The notes under the pieces: model-generated
Seen by the model: only the letters and a program-made list of their open reading frames with translations
Database searches by the model: none
Told to the model about the DNA's origin: nothing
Translations under genes and position numbers: made by a program
In this document: one piece after another, positions 36,160 through 48,264 of the stretch
How the letters are laid out: every line of letters starts with the position of its first letter
How positions within the stretch are numbered: the stretch's first letter is position 1
Assembly: GCA_029204225.1 (NCBI GenBank)
Contig: CM055106.1
Location: 24,883,368-24,947,367, forward strand
Reading direction: 5' to 3'
From: Diphasiastrum complanatum
Lineage: Eukaryota > Streptophyta > Lycopodiopsida > Lycopodiales > Lycopodiaceae
Length of the DNA stretch: 64,000 nucleotides

Positions 36160-36950
36160 CTTCAATGATAGGGAGATAGATTCAAAGAAACAAGATAGAT
36201 TGTACAAGATATGATCACTACTAGCTATCCCACTCTCTTTGGGACCTGAGATGAATCACTCTCTAATTTCTCAACAAGGTCTAAGGTGATCTTGAGCTTG
36301 ATCTATCTTCCAGATCCAAACTAGATCCAAATTTACTATAGATTTGATCAAAACTAGTCTCCTCCTTGATCTCGACTTCACAAGAAGGGTGAATCCACCT
36401 ATACTGAACCAAAAGAACTTTATAACACACAAATGTCTTACAGATAAAGCCTCTTAAATTCAAGTTGAATCACATTGACATATTCAATCACAAACCTATC
36501 CAAAACCAAGTAGAATAGAAACAAAATTTTCACTAGTTTTGCATTTCTAGATGAAAAAATCATCAAACTTGATCTGAACCTAAAAGGTGTATTTTAGGAC
36601 CTTAAGAAGCCTAAGAACAACCTAATTAAGCTCTCAAATGACTGATCCAAACTTCTAAAGACTGGTGGCATTCAAATCCTTATGAAAAATCTCTACTAGG
36701 AGACATGTACTCCAAGATTCAACTCATACGAACTTTCTAATTTGGTTTGGTTGAATGGAAATGGGTCAATATTAGTTCCTGTATCTATAAATCAGCAAAA
36801 CAAGTTCTCTTTGATCTATTATCACTCAAATAAAACCAAATTTGAAGGTACAATCACTAGATTAGCAACTAGTAGCAAGGGCAAAGCCAATACTACTCAA
36901 ATCTAGGATCTAAGCTTGAGAAAATCAAATCTAAAGCTCACTTTTGATTA

Positions 36951-36963
36951 GGCTCTAATACCA
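36951..36963 (-). promoter_or_regulatory. Primer-binding site, element D
   Basis: TGGTATTAGAGCC on the minus strand, one base from the standard site. Confidence 0.88.
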
Positions 36964-37658
36964 TGACAAAATTTTACCGCAAAATGAATCCCAATCAATT
37001 CTAAAAGTGATGGAGGATGCACAAATCAAAGATCTAGATCCAAACTATGAGCTAGAATCAAGACTAGTTACCAAAACTAGCAAATTTGGCATTTTAATCC
37101 ACATTAGGCACATAGATTTGATCAAATGAACCAAAGTAAAGTACAACAAGCTTCTCGGACCTGTAAACAGGTTTAATACCTTCAAAACCAAGCAATTAAT
37201 GCATAAGAACACTCACATCCAATATCTAGAACTCGCCACCTAAACACAATGATGATAGAAGTGCAAAAACTTGATTTTCTTGATGTTTGGATGGAAATCC
37301 CATTATACATGTATACTTTTCAAGCCGGATCTGAGCATATTAGGGCACCTCTGAACTTATCATACCCTAACCCTAATATCTACCCTAATAGGTCACTGGA
37401 TCCACCCTAACTTGGGGTCAAGATCTCGAGATCCAAAAACAATGTAAAACATGCTAAATTTAGATCCTAGAATTTCTCTAGCCTATCCAAACACATTTTT
37501 GCCTCATTTCAAAGATGCTATCACAATGTAATATGAGGAATGAACTTATTGGAAAGCATCCTATGTGATTTGGGACGTGTGGCATCTATTTACATGACCA
37601 CCTTGCCAGTTACAATGCATGTGACCAAAATTGGTCAAGCTAGAACTGTGAAATTTCA
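36964..37658 (-). repeat. 5' LTR of element D
   Basis: On the minus strand it starts TGAAATTTCACAGTTCTAG at 37658 and ends ...AAAATTTTGTCA at the primer site. It is related to the LTR at 11680-12334. About 695 bp. Confidence 0.75.
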
Positions 37659-38333
37659 ATAGTACTATCCAAAATACTCTTGCTACACTTTTTGACAAAA
37701 ATAGACCACTATCTCTATCACACACTTCAAGATGACTTTTTTTATCATGATCATGTATGGATATTAGTACAGATTAACTACTACTAGATCTATACTATTC
37801 TAGAATAGTAGAATTTATGATGTTTTTAATAAAAGCCTAAATTGAATCAAAAGCAAGATGTCTAACTAGGCAATTTTAATACTAATACTTTAGTGTAGCC
37901 ATACCTACAAGCTTTTAAGTTGTAGACTTGAACCTTCTTAGAGGTTATTTTTTTCACTCTCTATAATTCAAAGAATAAAAGATTGTCCTTCAACAATTTT
38001 TCTAGTGATCAGTCCTCAGGCTTAGATCATGATCTTGAGCTCTATCACACTAGTTTTCATAGTACTAAAACATAGACAATTTAGTTCAAATTATGTACTT
38101 TTATTTAGAAACATATAAAGCTCAAAATTTACCATTTCAATTGAGTACAAAAATATTGTAGGATTGTCTATTTTGCTTTTTGACTTTGTCTATGATTATG
38201 TGATTCATTCAATTTCTCAATTATTGGTAACTTTAGAGGTAAATTTAGTGTAGACTAATCCCATTCCTCTATCAGACATTGATCCTAACATTGTGATTTT
38301 TCTTTGATTATAGTTTATTCAGAATTTACAACA

Positions 38334-38565
38334 TGGTATCAAAGTCTAAGATCTGATCTTGTATATTATCATAACCATATTAAATCTGCTTACAATCTAT
38401 GTTTCCTAGTTATTACCATGGAATCATTTTCATACTTAAGACTCGTTGAAAGATTCAATGGAAAATATTTAGAATGAAGATGATCCTTCTAGAGAAAGAT
38501 TTGTGGAAAAAGTTGTTGACGACTTTGAGACGAAACCCCACATTGATCCAAGTTCAATATTCAAA
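38334..38565 (+). pseudogene. Copia primer site and gag N-terminus relic (element L)
   Basis: TGGTATCAAAGTC at 38334 is a decayed initiator-tRNA primer site. The ATG at 38418 opens a gag N-terminus, MESFSYLRLVERFNGKYLE, then a stop. One frame over it continues MKMILLEKDLWKK, as in Copia gags with WKFKMK...LLEKDLW. Nothing further of gag or pol is visible, since the palindrome array follows. The 5' LTR to the left is not delimited. Confidence 0.65.
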
Positions 38566-38674
38566 TGGAAGCAAAAAAATTCAAGACTCTTACTCTAATT
38601 TGGGTTTTGACATTCAGCGAGTAAATTTTTTGACGATTTTTGCAAGTTTCTTCTACCCATGATCCCACAAAATC

Positions 38675-39405
38675 GTAGCACAGGGCGTGCTACTCTTTTT
38701 ATGCCACTACATGATTTTTGAAGAATGATAATTGTGGTTTGATGCATACTTAAAACTGACTATCCATCAAATTTTAAATAGGTCCATCACAAAATACTTT
38801 GTTACTCTATAAATATAGGTTTACTTTTATTTAAAAAAAAACTATTATTGAAGTTGTAAAAGCTAGCATGTCAGCATGCTAGCTTGCAAATTTTTTATGT
38901 CAAAAAAATGAAATTTTTTTGAAAAACTTTCTAAAAAAATAAATTTCTTTTTGGAGCTGATTTGACCAGCATGCCGGTGTGCTAGCCGAATAAATTATAT
39001 ATAAAAAAGAACTATTTTGACACATTCGAGAATCAAATTTTGAGTTAAAATATTATTTTAGAATATTTTTTTCAACCTCCAAACATAGCAAGCTGACGTG
39101 CTAAGCAAAACAACTATTTTTCTTTTTTTGCAACCTTTAAAAATAACACGCCGACGTGTGCACGACGGCGAGACCACCCAAAAAAAAAATTGTGGCCTCC
39201 AAACCTAGCACACCGATGTGCACGGGAGACCGCTCAGAAAAATTTTGTTTTTCCTCAAGCGGTCTCCCGTGCACACCGGCGTGCTACCTTTGAAGGCTAG
39301 GCTGCAAAAAAAAAAATTATTTGGAATTTTTTTATTCAGTTTTAGCTATTCTCAATAATAAACATTGAAGTAGTAGAGTAAAAAAAGGTAGCACACCATG
39401 TGCTA
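38675..39405. repeat. Array of related palindromes (TAGCAC..GTGCTA type)
   Basis: At least eight palindromic or near-palindromic sites lie within 730 bp of otherwise T- and A-run-rich DNA: 38675-38693, 38861-38884 (perfect, AGCTAGCATG with 4-bp centre), 38968-38983, 39086-39103, 39145-39160, 39206-39222, 39270-39286 and 39389-39405. They share the pattern TAGCACnCCGnYGTGCTA. Spacing is irregular. No coding frame is seen. Confidence 0.75.
39206..39286. repeat. 29-bp inverted repeat hairpin
   Basis: Left arm 39206-39234 and right arm 39258-39286 match at 27 of 29 positions as reverse complements, with a 23-nt loop. Weaker pairing extends outward (CCTCCAAACCTAGCAC against GTGCTACCTTTGAAGG). The arms contain the CACGGGAGACCGCT core. 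Confidence 0.9.
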
Positions 39406-39644
39406 TCTTTTTGTTGAATCATGGCAAAAAAGAAACTTACAAAACTCACAAAAAATTTACTCGCAAAATGCCAAGGCCCCTCTAATTGCACTAAATCTAA
39501 AGGATAGACAAATCTCTCACATCAGTTGTAGTACAAGTCTCTCACTAAATACTAATTTTTTTTATATCAAATATTAAAACTTCTATTTTATCTCTCTAAG
39601 TTAGGAATTAGATCCACATGCGCACATGATATGCACATTGAGGC

Positions 39645-40280
39645 ACAAGAGAACTCTCTTTTGATGCCTTCAAGCTCACAAAAATCATAAAATTTATTGG
39701 AGATATATTCACCACCTTCATCACTTCTAAGAGCTTTAATCTTGAATGAGAATTGCTTCTCTACATAAGTTTTGAAAATAAGGAAATGATCAAACACCAT
39801 ATATTTAGAAGCAAGAAGATATATCCAAGTGAATCTTGTGAAATCATCAATGAAAGTAACAAAACAAGTGGCTCCTCCCTTGCTTGTAGTTGATGGGAAA
39901 TGCACATCCGAGTGGATTAACTCCAAAGGATGCTTGCTAATGATAGAAGATCTTGTAAATGGCTTTTTGTGAGATTTAGCAATTGCACAAGTCTCACAAG
40001 GCTTGATCTTCTTGGAGAATGACTTTGGCAAGCCAATAGCTTTGGCTTCTTTGATCATAAAGAGCATGGATTTGTAGTTGGGATGTCCCAACCTTCTATG
40101 CCATAATTCACATTACAAGCATTCACATGCTCATTTGGATATAGTTTATAGATGCCTCCAAATCTAGATCCTAATGCAAGTATCTCATCATTCTTCTTGA
40201 TAGTGCAAGTATCAACATTGAATTTTACATCAAGGCCATTATCAAGCAATTGGTGGCATAATGGCCTTTCTTGCCACAAT
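39645..40280 (-). pseudogene. Protease C-terminus and partial integrase (element E)
   Basis: The frame 40279-40055 reads LLDNGLDVKFNVDTCTIKKN and ALGSRFGGIYKLYPNE, the protease C-terminal part, then shifts. The next frame reads RLGHPNYKSMLFMIKEAK, CETCAIAKSHKKPF (zinc region), HSDVHFPSTTSKGG, FIDDFTRFTWIYLL and LRSDEGGEYISNKF, so two of the three catalytic acids of the integrase core are present. It breaks off after REFSCA before the catalytic Glu. The part of the protease with the catalytic Asp is deleted (see 40250). Confidence 0.88.
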
Positions 40281-41065
40281 AAAAGCAGTTGATCTTCTTC
40301 TTCTTGAGCTCAGATGATGAAGCTTTAGAGGAATCATCTTCCTCCTCATCTTTGTCTTTGGATTTGACTTTGTCCTTGCTTGAGGATTGTTGATGTTGGT
40401 TCTTGCTCCTCCCTTTGTGCTTATCCTTGGCAAAGAGAGCTTTGCCATCATTATGAGTGAGAGAGAGCTTGTCCATCCTCAAGAGCTTGTACTCTTGTCT
40501 TGATTCTTCTGAAATTAGCACACTTTGGAGAGCCTCCAAACTTGGTAGCTCCTCCTTAATGGCATAGGATTGGACAAGGTTATCAAATTCACTTCTCAAG
40601 CCATTGAGAATGACTTGACCTAGCTCATTTTGATTGATGGAATCACCAATACAAGCAAGTTCTCTATGAATATCCTTTACTCTCAAAACATAACTAGATG
40701 CAATCTCATCACTCTTTTGGCTACTTTGAAAGATTTGATTCCTAAGAGTGAGAAGCCTAGAGATATTCTTAGCCTCATAGATAGTCTTGAGACAATCCCA
40801 GGCTTCCTTGGCTATTGTACAGGTACCTATCTCCCTCAATATCTCATTAGAGACATTCATCTTAATGTAGTGCAGAGCCATCCTAGCTCTCTTTTTTGTA
40901 TTTTTGAACCTCTTGAAGAACTTGTGGTTCTTCTTCAAGGCCAAGAACTATGTCCATCACGTCTTGAAGGATCAAGATGGACTCCATCCTCATTTTCCAA
41001 ATTGAATAGTTTGAAGTGGACAATCTTTCACTTGGTTCCAACAAGGATGAGCCCATTGAAGACAT
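40250..41065 (-). pseudogene. Copia gag and zinc knuckle (element E)
   Basis: Starts MSSMGSSLLEPSERL at 41065 and is nearly identical to the gag of A. A 1-bp insertion in an A-run near 40890 shifts the frame, which continues RARMALHYIKMNVSNE, KNISRLLTLRNQIFQS and QSYAIKEELPSLEALQ, then the Lys/Ser-rich stretch and the zinc knuckle CFYCGKKGHYATNC near 40300-40258. It does not carry the 4-bp insertion seen in A. Immediately after the knuckle the sequence jumps into the C-terminal protease region. Confidence 0.9.
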
Positions 41066-41808
41066 TTGAAGTGAAGAAAACTCAAATGTTGAACAATAAA
41101 TGTTGCTACACACTCTCAATAGGATCCAATAATAGAGTACTATCTCTTCCTAGGAAAGATCTTGCAACTATTTGTGAATTGATTCTCACTAGCTACACAA
41201 ATCTCTCTAAAACAAGATCTATTTCACATCAAATGATGGAGTATGGGCAAAGTTAGGATCAAACACTCTTAGCACATGTGAAGTACACTAAGAAACCAAA
41301 TTTGACTCAAATACAATGATATTGCATGAAACAAAATGGCTAAGATCTCAAAACAGTGCCTATATCACAAATAGATGAGATATGTAAGCATACAACTGTG
41401 AATTTGGATCAACCAAGCAATCTCTTGACCAAACCAAATGTGTCCACCCAGGTCTAGGTTCCCTACCTAATTCTCTTCAAAAGTTTATTACTGTTGATTG
41501 GCTCAACCAAATGGAATGAAACTGATTGCATCAGAAACTAGACAAAAATAGCTTCAAAACAAGCTATCAAGCAAGATAAATGGATTAAGCATGAGAGAGA
41601 ACTTCCAAACTGAAATTGGATGTTCCACACACGTGTCTGAGCACCTGATTACGTACAGTACCAAGTCAGACCCAATCAATGTCCTTTTGATTTCTTTTGA
41701 TCCAAAATTGAACAAGATAGCTAGGAAAATGTACCTTGACAATTTCTAGCTCAAGATTGATGAATAGTTTTCACTTAAATGGATCAAAATGCATGGTAAC
41801 CTTAGGTA

Positions 41809-41821
41809 GGCTCTGATACCA
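41809..41821 (-). promoter_or_regulatory. Primer-binding site, element E
   Basis: TGGTATCAGAGCC on the minus strand, directly inside the LTR. Confidence 0.95.
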
Positions 41822-42557
41822 TGTTGATTTCACATGTGTGGATTGTCCACAACATGTACTTGTGATCTCCTAAGGTGTGTAGATGCACCAAGATCAAGAC
41901 TAGATTGAGATTCAAGATCTATCTTTGATCCTATGGCAAAAACACACTACTACATGCATTCAATCACTTCCAACTCTCACTCACACATGTGGAAAGTATT
42001 AAAAAATTATTCTAAGTAAAAAAAAGCTGCTCTCCTCTAGTAGAGAGAGAAAAACCATCATGAGCTCTCGGGTAGAGAGAGAAAGCTAGAAATTCAATGA
42101 CACTCAAAATCCACACAATCACCAAATCAATTAGATCCAAAATGAGGAGTACAATGATACTAGTAGATCCACGAGCTACCACTATGCTTAACTATGATTG
42201 GAGCACACTTTGTCACCTCTTAATCCTATTGGACCATTGATCCATGCACCTCTTAATTCTATTGGACTATATTCAAGCACACCTCAAATTCCTATTGAAC
42301 CTCACATGGTTCCACCTCTAAATCCTATTGGACCTCTTAGAATTCATCAAACAAAAACATTACACTTGTCTACACTCTAATTGGCATGAGTTTAGCCTCT
42401 TACTCTATTTTGGCTCAATGGTGGCATTACAAGTGGAAATGCATAATTTGCCATCTATGCCAAATTTGTTCCTATCAACATCCTACACCTAGATGCTTTA
42501 TATAGAAAACATAAGACCCCTATATCTAACATAGATAATCTTTTTCAATTCTTCACA
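41822..42557 (-). repeat. 5' LTR of element E
   Basis: On the minus strand it starts TGTGAAGAATTGAAAAAG at 42557 like A and ends ...GTGAAATCAACA at 41822. It contains the block (around GAGTAAGAGGCTAAAC) that is missing from the 5' LTR of A but present in the 3' LTR of A. Confidence 0.92.
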
Positions 42558-44215
42558 GTATAAGATTTGTAGCTAAATTTATACATAGATGAATATGTTA
42601 GGTATATGTGATTTCTAGACTTAAATCATCATTTCATGCAAGAAACTACCATAAGTGAAAGCCTAGAAAATAGTTGTTTATCTTGGTTTATATGACAGCT
42701 TTTCAGAAGGCATCAGTTATGCCAAACATGACATTTTTTTTAGTTTTATGGCTTAAGTTTCTAGATAAGTGGCCATATAAAAGGAGTTAGATGAATATTA
42801 TAATGTCCTTAAGTTGATATAAGTGTGTCATATATTTATTGATACACATCGATGATGTGTATTTCAATGTATTAGTATTGAATCCAATGGTATTTAACAA
42901 GTTGATAGGTATAATATCCGATGTATAACATAAGTAGCTAAATTATACATATAAGATGAATATGATAGCTATATGTGATATCTAGACTTATGCAAAAAAA
43001 TTGGCATAAAGGAAGGCCTAAAAAATTGTTGTTTATTTTGTCTATATGACATCTTTTCAAAAGCCATCATTTATTGCAAGAATGACATTTTTCTAGTTTT
43101 GAATGGCTTATATGTATAGATGAGAAGGTGAATAAAAGTAGTGAGATTGAGATAACAATATAAGAGTCTTGTCAAGAATTGGGATTTGAGGACCATGCAA
43201 AGATCTACAATGACCTCCATGCATGTGAGATTGCACAAGATACAACTACAATAGATTAACTCGGATTTTCAAGATCTATCTAATGCACTTTGAATAAAGA
43301 CAAGAGCTCATCTATTTTAAAAGTTATGATCATCCAAAGACAAGCTAGTTTTTCACATCCACATGAAAAAACTAAGTGAAATTCACTATGAGACAAAAAA
43401 CAAAGCCTTTTGCTCTCGGGTAGAGAGAGAAAGACCACTCTCTCAAGTAGAAAGAGAATGTGTTACACAGAAACAAGTCCAAAATTGCATTAACTCTCAA
43501 ATTGATTGTATGTACAAAAAGAGCACACTTCCAAATAGTAGAGGCTTGAAATCTAGCATGAGGAATTCTCAATTTTGATTGGACCTCAAGGATTCCACCT
43601 CTCATAATGATTTGACCTCTAGATTTTCACCTCTCTCCAGGATTGGACCAACTAGCTTGAGCCTCATAATTTGATTGGTGAAGTTATTTGCACCTTTAAA
43701 CATGATTGGGCCAATCATTTTTCACCTCTTAAAGTGATTTGCTTTGTGATCTAAACCTCTTAATTTGATTGGGCCATATTTGACATTGAGATGTGGACAT
43801 GGTTGCATAGAGCAAAAAACCAATCCTTTGTGACAACTGTCACCATCTCACCAGAACTCGAGTTGGAGCCCTTTTGACTTTTCAGTATGTAAATTTACAC
43901 ATGAATGGATGAATTACTACATAATATATATGATTTCTAGACTTAAATATTAGTTCATGCCAAAAAAAGGGCATAAATGATGGCCTAGAAAACCATCCTT
44001 TATTCTAGTTTATATGACAGCTTTTCAAAAGCCATCATTTATGCGAAAATTTATATTTTTTTTTCAGTTTTATGGCTTAATGTCTAGGTAAGTGAGAAAA
44101 CAAAAGTAGTTGGATGGATATGATATAAGTGTGTCATATATTTTTTGATACACGTCGATGATATGTATTGCAATGTATTAGTATTGAATCTGACAATATT
44201 GAATGTGAAGAAAAT
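42558..44215. repeat. Three copies of a fold-back repeat
   Basis: Copies at about 42560-42900, 42925-43135 (partial) and 43885-44215 share the blocks GATTTCTAGACTTAAAT, a TTATATGACAGCTTTTCA block, and ATGGCTTA...TCTAGATAAG. The third copy contains a perfect 14-bp inverted repeat, GCATAAATGATGGC against GCCATCATTTATGC, and the outer CTAGACTTAA blocks are also inverted. This looks like a MITE or fold-back element. No coding capacity. The intervening 43140-43880 has no recognised feature. Confidence 0.65.
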
Positions 44216-44618
44216 GAACTAGTTTTTTCATTTGTTATTTGGCATATTGAGGCCATGAATTGTACATAACAACTTAGAGATGGTTTAAAATAGTATCCTT
44301 ACTATTTTTAAAAAGTATAGAGGTGGATTAGGTCAGATTTGCAAGTTAGTCTAGGTTTTTGGCAAGTATTTTGATGTTGATGGACTTTTCAAGAGTGTGT
44401 TTCAATCTTAGAAGAGTGCAAAAATTCATGATATTGTAGGTTGATGTGTTGATCAAGTGTCATCAATTCTATGTGTTGGATTGGCTAGTTTTGTACAAGA
44501 AAGAGATTTGAGAGGTTCCATATCTTGTAATTTCTTCTTGGATTCATTTGTTGAATTTCAAGAGAGTGCTTATAAGTGCGTTGGTATAGGTTGAAAGAGA
44601 AGATCAAATCATTGCAAC

Positions 44619-45775
44619 ATGGCTACAAATGGAGGCTTCATGTTGGAGAGCGATGATAGGCTTACCTCAACAAGCAACTATTCAACTTGGAAGGTGAGAA
44701 TGGAGTCTCTTATTGAGATGAATGAGTTGATGGTCATCATTGTAGGTGTGGATGAGAGACCTTTGGCACCTCAAGAACAATTTAGGTATGATAGGAGGGC
44801 AAAGAATGCTCTTCATGTGATCAAAATGAATGTGACAAATGAACTTCTCAAGGAAGTTGGTAAGCGTACGTGAGGCTTGGGGAGCTTCAAATAAGGTTTA
44901 TGAGTCCAAGTCCACATCAAGGGTTATGACCCTTAGGAGGAAAATCTTTGAAATTTTACAAAAGATGGATGAAAGTGCTCATGCTTTTGTTTTGAGGGTT
45001 AAATCATTCAATAATGACTTACCATGCATTGATGAAAGCGTTAAGGAGATATAGCTGTTCAAGTAGTTCTTAATGGCTTGTTGGATGAACATGCTAATCT
45101 TGTTTAAACTTTTTCTATTCAAAAGACATTGCCAAGTATGGAGGACTTGCAAGAAATCTTGGTGAATGAGGAGTTTAGGCTTCTATCAAGAGGAGGATCA
45201 ACTTCCACATCTCAAGTTGGAGAGGAGGAGGCAATGTTATCAAGAGACAAGCTCTAGGGCAAGGGCAAAGGCAAGTGGTCAAAAGTTCAAGATCAAGATG
45301 AGCCTTCTACTTTTGTTGGAAAGAAGAAAGATAGATCTAAGCTAAAATGTTTCCATTGTGGAGTCAAAGGACATTTCTAGTGATTGCTTCAAGAAGAAAA
45401 GAGATCAAGGTGATAAGCAAGGAAATTGAACTCTTGACGAAGATGGTGTTAATGATCAAAACTCAAATGATGATGCTCTTTGATGTCTTCATGTTTGATT
45501 GAGGATAGAGATACTGATCATTGTTGGATTGATAGTAGAGCAAGTTCACACATGAATTTTCACATAGAGTACTCTACATCTTTGTTGGCATATGAAAGTG
45601 ACAATAGGGTTATCTGCATGACCAATGATGGTGAGTGTGCAATCAAAAGGATTGATCAAAAGAATTGGCACAATTCCTATTTATCTCTCTATAGATAGGA
45701 ATGTTCATTTGAAGGAGGTTTTGTTCATTCCATCTATTACTAAGAGCTTTTTTAGTGTGAATAAAAAATAGGAGA
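44619..45775 (+). pseudogene. Copia gag-protease relic (element H)
   Basis: ATG at 44619 opens MATNGGFMLESDDRL, then SNYSTWKVRMESLIEMNELM and KNALHVIKMNVTNELLKEVG. A frameshift near 44870 moves the frame to 44839-45054 (REAWGASNKVYESKSTSRVM). After a stop near 45052 the gag C-terminus VVLNGLLDEHANLV and a zinc knuckle CFHCGVKGHF (interrupted before the last Cys) can be read. The protease site WIDSRASSHMNF (45527) keeps the Asp but has Arg for Gly. It ends with KEVLFIPSITKSFFSVNK near 45770. It is a more divergent Copia lineage than A and E. No primer site or LTR was identified. Confidence 0.82.
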
Positions 45776-45799
45776 CTCTTTGACATGATATGACAGTGA

Positions 45800-46115
45800 T
45801 CATGAGATCCCCAATCCAATTACATGTAGATCTAAGTCTTTATGCCGACTCGGCCATGCTTTATTCCCGTCGTCTTAAATTTTTTTTTGATGAGGCAATG
45901 GGCTCTGTTTCTGCTCGTTGGCCGGGTCTGCAACTTGTCGACGACATTGGCATTCCCGATACATATGGATTCTGGAACTCCTCCTCGGTGATTTGTCAAC
46001 GCTCTTTAACATAGTTTGGTGGCTCGACTCCATCGCTTGATATTCGTTATGCTCTTTTAGTAGCTGAAATCCATTAAAAAGAATCTTCATGAAAATCTTC
46101 TAATAGAAAGTAGCT
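45800..46115. repeat. Direct repeat F1 bordering a degenerate array
   Basis: About 300 bp with near copies at 48265-48570: ATGTAGATYTRRKTCTTT, TGCCGACTCRRCCATG, GGGCTYTGTTT, CTTGTCGAC and TTCTGGARCTCC, in the same order. It may be the LTR pair of a non-coding element or a duplication. Open frames here are short. Confidence 0.6.
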
Positions 46116-48200
46116 CCTATCACTCGAGATAGCTCAAATTAGTTGATGTCTATCACTCGAGATAACTTTAATTTGATGCCAAACATGAGAAAACTCAAAT
46201 TTGGTTATCGTCAATAGACATGACTTACTAAATGATTAAAATCGACAAAAATTAAGTTTGGTACATTCAAATTTCTCAAGTTCCACCTCTCATTGATTGA
46301 ATTGGTCCATAGTCCCTACCACATGAGATTGTGAAATTTGATGCCTGTAACTTCAAGTATCTCAAATTTGGCCTTTTTTGCTTGAGGTTGTCGATTGAGT
46401 GATCAAATCAAAGGAATATTTGCTTTAGCACCTTCATACAGCTCGATTTCAATCCATTTTTTATGCAACTCACACCTATTGAATTTGATGTGTGATCATT
46501 TGAGATAGCTCAATTTTGTCTCTTATCAATTGAGATAACTTAATTTTGTCTCTTATCATTAAGTGCTTAAATTGAAGGAATCTTGAGACTAGGACATTCA
46601 GATAGCTCAAATTGATGTCTAGTGCTTGAGATAGCTCAAGTTTGATGTACATTTACGTTGCTTACATTCGACTCCTTAGCAATGAAATTGACCCATATCA
46701 CAAGAGATAGTCCAAATGTAATCTTTATCAATTGAGATAGCTCAATTTTGGCTATTATAAGTTGAGGTTCTTCATGGAGTCATTGAATTCAGAAAGCCTT
46801 GAGCTTACAAAAATCTGAAAACTCAAATTTGATGCCTATTATTTGGGATAGCTCTATTTTGATGTCTAACATGCAATTTTGGTTTTTATGACGATATAAT
46901 TCATCAAGCAATCAAAATCGATCAATTTCAAGTTTAGGATGATTAGGTTGCTTGACTTTGATCCCTCGTGATGGAATTGGCCCCTACCATTCAAGATAGC
47001 TCAAGTTTGATGTCTATCAATCAAGATAGCTCGAATTTGAACTTTATCAATAGAATTTGCTCATTGAAATCATGGAATCTTGAGCTTACAAATTTTAGAT
47101 AGCTCAAATTTGATGCCCAACATGTGATTTTGGTCCTAATCACTAGACATAGTTCACTGAGTGTTCAAACTCGATCACTCTATAGTTTATGACACTCGCA
47201 TTGCTTGAGTTCGATTTGGCCTTATTGGTGGAATTCTCCCTACACTCAATATAGCTCAAATTTCATTTCTATCACTCAAGATAACTTGAATTTGATTCAC
47301 GCTCAATATTTGGTCCTCACAAGTGATTAGAACCAAACTAATAGGTGGTCTTAGTGATCTCAAATTGCTTGATTTTCACAACCCCTATCAAATAGGTTAG
47401 CTTGAATTTGATGTTTGTAATTAATTGAGATAGCTCAAATTTGGCCCTTATTACTTGAGATTGTCCATTGAGTGATCAAATGGAGGAATCTTGAGTTTAG
47501 GATAGTCAACATGGCTCATTGATCCATATAGTTTAACCAATTTCAAGTCTAATGCATTCAAATTGCTTTACTTCAACCTCTTATTGATGGATTTGACTCC
47601 TATCACACAAGATAGGTCAAATTTGATGTCTACTATTTAGGATAGGCGCTCAATTTTTTACTTGATCACTCAAATTTTATGTCTATCACTCTAGATAAAT
47701 TGATTGTGGTCCATATCACTCGAGGCTGGCCATTGGGTGAATAAATTAGAGTAATCTTGAGTGTAGGGCATTCATGTCTATTGGTCAAGATACCTTGAGT
47801 TTGATGCCTATGTTGCAATTTAGCTCCTTATCACCCAACATAGATCATAGTTCATAGCTTGATCTTGACACTTTTTACACAAAATTGCCCATTAATCGAA
47901 TCAGAAAACATTCAAATGTCCCAAAGCTCAGGGTCGAAACTGAATAGTCACTATCGAATCAAGGTCCATAGTCACTATTGAATCAAGGTCAACAATTTTT
48001 TGTTATGCAATTGATTCTATCACTTGATGTAGCTCAAATTTGATGTGTGTCACTCGAAGTAGCTTGAGTCTGATGTATCACTCTAGGGTTAGGGTTTTTA
48101 GTTCACCCAAAACCATGTGCCATAACATCTTGACTTTACAAAGTTTTATAAAACCAAATTCCATTTTAACTACTCGTGTCCCTTTTCACTTTGTGCCCAT
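46116..48200. repeat. 2-kb degenerate array of GATAGCTCAAATTTGATG units
   Basis: Dozens of diverged copies of a unit of about 25-50 bp, built from CTATCACTCGAGATAGCTCA and AATTTGATGCCTATCACT, appear throughout. It has no coding frame and is bordered by direct repeats F1 and F2. Confidence 0.75.
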
Positions 48201-48264
48201 TTGAGAGTAGATCTACCTCTAATTCTTGCGCCATGGGCTTACGAGCACAATGCACCTTCTACGA

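Larger units (their letters stand above)
34344..37658 (-). mobile_element. Truncated Copia element D
   Basis: Minus-strand element with 5' LTR 36964-37658, primer site 36951-36963, gag from 36159, zinc knuckle and protease (35385-35125), pre-integrase motif, then a jump to the integrase C-terminal block and the linker, ending at 34344. The integrase catalytic core is cleanly absent, and RT, RNase H and 3' LTR are missing. Confidence 0.88.
39645..42557 (-). mobile_element. Truncated Copia element E (relative of A)
   Basis: Minus-strand element: 5' LTR 41822-42557, primer site 41809-41821, leader closely matching A, gag from 41065, zinc knuckle fused by deletion to the C-terminal protease part, pre-integrase and part of the integrase core. 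Similarity stops at about 39645 within the integrase core (after REFSCA). RT, RNase H and 3' LTR are absent. Confidence 0.9.

Noticed and set aside
45790-46014. 74-codon frame at F1 as a gene
   Set aside because: The corresponding frame is not kept in F2, so similarity is at DNA level only.
46116-48200. CRISPR-like array
   Set aside because: The units are diverged, with no constant repeat and spacer pattern, and the genome is eukaryotic.
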